This document shows, piece after piece, positions 60,347 to 64,000 of a stretch of 64,000 bases of DNA. Each line of letters starts with the position of its first letter. Position 1 is the stretch's first letter. The position numbers and the translations under genes were made by a program. Source of the stretch: Tissierella sp. Yu-01 (lineage in GTDB: Bacteria > Bacillota > Clostridia > Tissierellales > Tissierellaceae); assembly GCF_029537395.1 (NCBI RefSeq), contig NZ_CP120677.1:1612001-1676000 (forward strand). The letters run 5' to 3'. The notes below the pieces were generated by a model. That model was given only the letters and a program-made list of their open reading frames with translations. It made no database searches and was not told the origin of the DNA.

Positions 60347-61587
60347 TACTTAGTTTCTGTAAGTTTAGACACTACATCTAATAATACATTTGCCCCAGCA
60401 ACTAAGTCATCTCCTGGTGTGAACTCTTTAGGGTTGTGGCTGATTCCATCTACGCTAGGTACGAAAATCATAGCTGTAGGACAAATACAAGCCAGCATTT
60501 GAGCATCTTGACCAGCTCCTGATGTCATTCGTTTGGATTCTAAACCACGTTCCTTAGCAGCATTCTCTACTAACTTGACAATGTTTTCATCGAAGATAAC
60601 AGGTTCAAATCTAACTAATCTTTCTGTAGAAATCTTTACACCATCAGTTTCAGCAAGTTGTTTTAGGTATTCATCAAGTGCAGATTCCTCTTCCTTCAAC
60701 CTATCCTCATTAGGATTACGTAAATCTACAGTAAAGGTAGCACGTGAGGGAATTACATTAATTGCATTTGGTTCTAATTCAATACATCCAACAGTAGCTA
60801 CTGTAGTTGCATTTGAATTGTTGCAACGATCACGTAAGAATGTGATAACCTTAGCTGCTGCTAGACCTGCATCTTTTCTCATTGCTGTAGGTGTTGTACC
60901 AGCATGGTTTGCTACACCATCAATTGTAACCCTTTGCCAAGAGATACCTTGAAGGTTCTCCACTGCACCTATAGGTGTTTTAATACTATCAAGTATTGGA
61001 CCTTGCTCTATATGAAGCTCAATGAAAGCATGAGGTTTTAAGAATCCAGGTTCAACTGTACCTTCATATCCAATCCTCTTAAGCTCTTCACCCAATATAG
61101 TACCATCAGTTCCAACTGTTGCGAGTGCTTCATCTAAAGATAGACCTCCTGCATATACAAGGGAACCCATCATATCAGGTGCATAACGGACTCCTTCCTC
61201 ATTTGTAAATACTCCAACTACTATTGGTCGTGAAGGGGTATATCCTTCTTCTTTTAAAGTCTTAATCACTTCTATACCACCAATTACACCATAACAACCG
61301 TCATAAATACCTGCGTTTATAACAGTGTCAATATGTGAGCCAACCATAAGTGGTTCTTGACTCTCATTTTCAAGACTACTCCATATCCCGGAGATATTTC
61401 CTATACGGTCTACAACAATTTTTAGATCTGCATCTTTCATCCATGCAACCACGGCATCACGGCCTTCTTTATTGGTATCAGAAGCTGCTAATCTTGTAAG
61501 TTTTCCTTCTTCATCAACACCAATTTGTCCCAATTCTTTAAGACGGCTAAGCAAGCGTTCTCCATTAATAGATAGTTTAGATTTCAT
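60346..61587 (-). CDS. M20 family N-carbamoyl-L-amino-acid/allantoate-type amidohydrolase (HyuC-like)
   Basis: 413 residues with the two-zinc pattern of the Hyu-C/allantoate amidohydrolase group: VGSHIDTVINAGIYDGCYGV, GVFTNEEGVRYAPDMMGSLV, FIELHIEQGPILDSIKTPIG, TSGAGQDAQMLACICPTAMI, and SVDGISHNPKEFTPGDDLV. The dimerisation lid contains LTVDGVANHAGTTPTAMR-like VTIDGVANHAGTTPTAMRKD. It could release amino acids from carbamoyl or ureido derivatives. It is the first gene of a block with the M20 remnant and dpaL paralogue 2. ATG at 61587 follows AAGGAGG. Confidence 0.9.
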   Translation of the reverse strand: MKSKLSINGERLLSRLKELGQIGVDEEGKLTRLAASDTNKEGRDAVVAWMKDADLKIVVDRIGNISGIWSSLENESQEPLMVGSHIDTVINAGIYDGCYGVIGGIEVIKTLKEEGYTPSRPIVVGVFTNEEGVRYAPDMMGSLVYAGGLSLDEALATVGTDGTILGEELKRIGYEGTVEPGFLKPHAFIELHIEQGPILDSIKTPIGAVENLQGISWQRVTIDGVANHAGTTPTAMRKDAGLAAAKVITFLRDRCNNSNATTVATVGCIELEPNAINVIPSRATFTVDLRNPNEDRLKEEESALDEYLKQLAETDGVKISTERLVRFEPVIFDENIVKLVENAAKERGLESKRMTSGAGQDAQMLACICPTAMIFVPSVDGISHNPKEFTPGDDLVAGANVLLDVVSKLTETK

Positions 61588-61661
61588 TATGTATTCCTCC
61601 TTTATTTCAATTGAATACTTGGAATTGTAATATGTGATTTATTATGCTTATAATATAATTG

Positions 61662-61682
61662 AACCTTATTAATTGCAAGGTT
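61662..61682. promoter_or_regulatory. Promoter region and inverted repeat upstream of the hyuC-dpaL2 block
   Basis: AACCTT-N9-AAGGTT inverted repeat. On the minus strand a -35-like TTGCAA inside it and TATTAT 17 bases further could form a sigma-A promoter. No sigma-54 site is seen, so this block is controlled differently from the first dpaL operon. Confidence 0.5.
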
Positions 61683-61752
61683 AATTCCTTTTTTATTAAA
61701 TCAATTATTTTTTATGCTCAGAATAAGTTGGACTCGTCCTATGTACAAAGCA

Positions 61753-61800
61753 AGAAATATAAATCCTTGACTCTACATAGAGTCAAGGATTTATATTTCT
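61753..61800. terminator. Long perfect palindrome downstream of ccsB
   Basis: 48 bases: AGAAATATAAATCCTTGACT and its complement in a perfect inverted repeat of about 22 bp with a 4-base loop. It lies between ccsB (minus, ends 61872) and the hyuC block; the strong hairpin flanked by A/T could stop transcription in either direction. Confidence 0.8.
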
Positions 61801-61871
61801 AGAATTTAATGATTTATTATTATCTTTCTATAGCAGATAATTACATGGATAACAGTATTTTGCTTTACCCA

Positions 61872-62684
61872 TTAAAGGTAGGAGTGAAATCCTGATAACA
61901 ATGTATTTACTCCGATATATGTAAATATAACTGCTGCAAATCCAATAACTGAATATAGTGCAGCCTTCTTATTCTTCCATCCTTTGTTTAATCGTACATG
62001 AAGATATATAGCATAGATAATCCAAGTTATAAATGACCAGGTTTCCTTTGGATCCCATCTCCAATATCTACCCCAAGCTCGCTCTGCCCATATGGCTCCT
62101 GTTACTATTACTAAGGTCAACATAAAGAAGCCAAAGCTTATAGCTTTATATGCCATCTGGTCTAGTGCTTCTTGTTGCGGTAGATGCCTTAGTGTAAATT
62201 CATCATCCTTTAACTTTTCTCTAATAATATATACTACTGATACTGCACAGGCTATTGCAAAGGAACCATAACTAAAGATTGCCGTACTCACATGAAAGAA
62301 TAGCCATTCACTTTGTAGTACAGGCATCAGTGGCTTAATCTCTGCAGATTGGAGAGCTGCATACACTGTTACTGCTAATATAAATGGAGTTACAAAAATA
62401 CCTAATGTCTTAAATTTATATTTCCACTCATATACAATAAATGACAATGATATTGCCCATGCAAAACTAGTAGCAAATTCGTACTGACTGGCAAGTGGTA
62501 GTCTTCCAGCTTCTACAGTTCTATTTAATATGGCTATTGTATGAAATACAAATCCAAATCTTAATAGCCATGAACCATATTTGGAGTATCTTATCTTCTT
62601 AGAAGTAAATAGCATTATATATATAAACATTGCTAATACATATAAAATTATGGCTATGATTAATCCTTCCTTCTCACCTAACAT
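61872..62684 (-). CDS. ccsB: Cytochrome c biogenesis protein CcsB/ResC-type (CcmC/CcsA family)
   Basis: 270-residue membrane protein with about eight segments of the haem-handling family. The tryptophan-rich motif GRYWRWDPKETWSFITWIIY (about 200-219) binds haem at the outer face, with His residues in FGFVFHTIAILN, LFFHVSTAIFSYG and GFHSYL. Together with ResB it forms the System II synthase that joins haem to CxxCH of exported cytochromes. The start overlaps the end of resB by 11 bases. The cytochromes served are outside the window. Confidence 0.92.
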   Translation of the reverse strand: MLGEKEGLIIAIILYVLAMFIYIMLFTSKKIRYSKYGSWLLRFGFVFHTIAILNRTVEAGRLPLASQYEFATSFAWAISLSFIVYEWKYKFKTLGIFVTPFILAVTVYAALQSAEIKPLMPVLQSEWLFFHVSTAIFSYGSFAIACAVSVVYIIREKLKDDEFTLRHLPQQEALDQMAYKAISFGFFMLTLVIVTGAIWAERAWGRYWRWDPKETWSFITWIIYAIYLHVRLNKGWKNKKAALYSVIGFAAVIFTYIGVNTLLSGFHSYL

Positions 62685-63897
62685 AGCTATCTCTCTCCCT
62701 ATTTTGAGTTTTCGATTTATTTATAGGATATTTATAAACAAGTATCTTACTATCCTCCAGATATATTTGTAAGTGTTCTGGTTTTAAGAAGAATACAAGA
62801 AATATACCAAAGGTCATAAGGAACGCACCAATACCAGCCCCTAATTGTCCATTCATTTTGTTTACATCAATATAGGTATACATTTGAGGATTCTCTAATA
62901 CAAATTCATATTGATTCCACTTAATGGTCTCCCCTACTGGTACAAAATTCATCTTTACTATTTCTCCCCTATAATGAATTGCATATAAAATCAAAGGACT
63001 TTCATCAGGGTAGTATCTATTAAAGTAAATACCTATATTTTCACTTGGAATGCTCAATGATGTTTGCTCATAAATAACATCCTTTAATAAGCTTTCTCCC
63101 GATTTTAATGTAGTGCATTCTGCAGCCCATCCATAGGCTGTCTGGTAAAATGTATATCCTTCATATCTCATTGGTTCATTAACAGCTACATGAGAAGATT
63201 TTAATACGTTGCTTGATGTATCAAGCAGTTCAACTTGTGAAATATATTGCCGGACTGCTCCATCTTCATCGTATTCTATATCGAAGTCATTGATTTTAAC
63301 TTTGTAATCTGTTCCTTTTATAGACTTGAGCATACCAGGTACTCCATATACACTCTCTGTAAAATATGTAATGTGGCCGTAGGCGTAATATACTATTACT
63401 AGTAATATTCCGAAATGTAATATCCATGATCCTAAATATCCAATTTTATTTTTTGTTGAATGATACCGATTTTTATTTGCATTATCTTGATAGTATCTTT
63501 TGAAACCATGTTTTTTAAAACTTTTATCTATTGAATCATTTATATGTTCAAATGAATCAACTTCCTCTGCACTTACAAGCTCCATATTTTCTGCAGAGGT
63601 ACTATTTTTTAGTTTTTTTGCGACTTTAATAAATCTAGATGTACTACACATAAAAAGATTTAAAGTTAAGGCAATAAAAAGCACTCCAAATATTATTGAG
63701 TTATATACATCATTTAAACCTAACGTAGTTATTGCTTTAGATATTGCGGTTGGGTACTGATGAGTGTATACATGTTCCTCAAAACCTTGTGGAATGAAAG
63801 TTCCAGCCATTGATAGAAATAGTATTAGAATTAATAAAAAAATACCAAACTTCATGGATTTAAAAAATATAAGACTTTTTCTTAAGACCTTTTCCAT
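62674..63897 (-). CDS. resB: Cytochrome c biogenesis protein ResB
   Basis: 407-residue membrane protein; the first segments read SMKFGIFLLILILFLSMAGT and FIPQGFEEHVYTHQYPTAIS, with further segments near 75-95, 160-180 and 370-390. The large soluble loop has GILLVIVYYAYGHITYFTES (His ligand) and YEGYTFYQTAYGWAAECT. It forms the haem-delivery complex with CcsB, the next gene. The ATG at 63897 follows AGGAGAG; an earlier in-frame start at 63930 is upstream of the site. Function in a fermentative Clostridia is unusual and suggests an exported c-type cytochrome elsewhere. Confidence 0.9.
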   Translation of the reverse strand: MEKVLRKSLIFFKSMKFGIFLLILILFLSMAGTFIPQGFEEHVYTHQYPTAISKAITTLGLNDVYNSIIFGVLFIALTLNLFMCSTSRFIKVAKKLKNSTSAENMELVSAEEVDSFEHINDSIDKSFKKHGFKRYYQDNANKNRYHSTKNKIGYLGSWILHFGILLVIVYYAYGHITYFTESVYGVPGMLKSIKGTDYKVKINDFDIEYDEDGAVRQYISQVELLDTSSNVLKSSHVAVNEPMRYEGYTFYQTAYGWAAECTTLKSGESLLKDVIYEQTSLSIPSENIGIYFNRYYPDESPLILYAIHYRGEIVKMNFVPVGETIKWNQYEFVLENPQMYTYIDVNKMNGQLGAGIGAFLMTFGIFLVFFLKPEHLQIYLEDSKILVYKYPINKSKTQNRERDSYVR

Positions 63898-63919
63898 ATC
63901 TCTCCTACTTTCTACATAA

Positions 63920-63952
63920 AGATAATACAACCAATTACTGGTTGTATTATCT
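63920..63952. promoter_or_regulatory. Perfect inverted repeat upstream of resB
   Basis: AGATAATACAACC / GGTTGTATTATCT, 13-bp arms with a 7-base loop, 23 bases before the resB start codon. It could terminate an upstream transcript or be an operator; the T run is weak on both strands. The bases after it (63953-64000) hold no gene I can support. Confidence 0.55.
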
Positions 63953-64000
63953 CCATAATATTACTTTTATAGTCGGCGGCATTAGCCAAATCAAAAAAAC

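Overview
The window is a low-GC chromosomal segment of a spore-forming anaerobic member of the Clostridia. Support comes from spoVG, an alpha/beta-type small acid-soluble spore protein, cwlD and a CotF-like coat protein, together with superoxide reductase, T-box and tetrahydrofolate riboswitch control, and amino-acid fermentation genes. The gene content would fit a Tissierellales-like amino-acid fermenter, but the genus cannot be fixed from sequence alone. No rRNA, tRNA, CRISPR array, complete insertion sequence or prophage is visible.

Layout. 1-7.8 kb: prs (cut by the window edge), glmU and spoVG (with a sigma-H type promoter) face murC, then come an LCP-family cell-wall ligase, pgi and a PAS-PP2C phosphatase. 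8-21.8 kb: a PduO-type cobalamin adenosyltransferase, an RNA methyltransferase, superoxide reductase, T-box-tyrS, THF-riboswitch-folT, PhzF, nfo, a secreted stalk-domain protein, two GNATs, a GH25 hydrolase, homoserine dehydrogenase, a SixA-like phosphatase, a spore SASP, a second (CobO-type) adenosyltransferase and an MFS permease. 21.9-22.3 kb is a graveyard of a 2-keto-3-deoxygluconate pathway (kduD and kdgK remnants). 22.3-30.4 kb holds a catabolic operon dpaL-ygeY-SSS symporter-N-acyl-D-amino-acid deacylase-ridA behind a good -24/-12 promoter, with its probable sigma-54 activator next door.

30.4-45.4 kb: an MBOAT/DHHW acetylation pair, an ECF sigma/anti-sigma/lipoprotein group, an ArsR-MFS pair with its own operator, DUF4317, cwlD, lipoproteins and a GGDEF-EAL protein. 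45.5-53.3 kb: alanine dehydrogenase, a large catalase, a metal-handling group (CopZ-like protein, P1B ATPase with CPG motif, short RIC/hemerythrin-like protein), a CotF-like coat protein and a split chromate transporter. 53.4-58.8 kb: an exported SAM-hydrolase-family protein, then two convergent genes that each carry an in-frame TGA at the first Cys position of a CxxC motif, then an ABC-F ATPase and a phosphoesterase. 58.9-64 kb: a second dpaL paralogue with a HyuC-type amidohydrolase and an M20 pseudogene, then ccsB and resB for cytochrome c assembly.

The most interesting feature is the pair of probable selenoproteins (a DsbA/FrnE-like protein and a glutaredoxin-zinc ribbon fusion). In both, codon 12 is TGA in a U-P-x-C motif, and a hairpin with GGU lies about 21-24 bases after the TGA, as expected for bacterial SECIS elements. 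Ordinary gene calling would truncate both genes.
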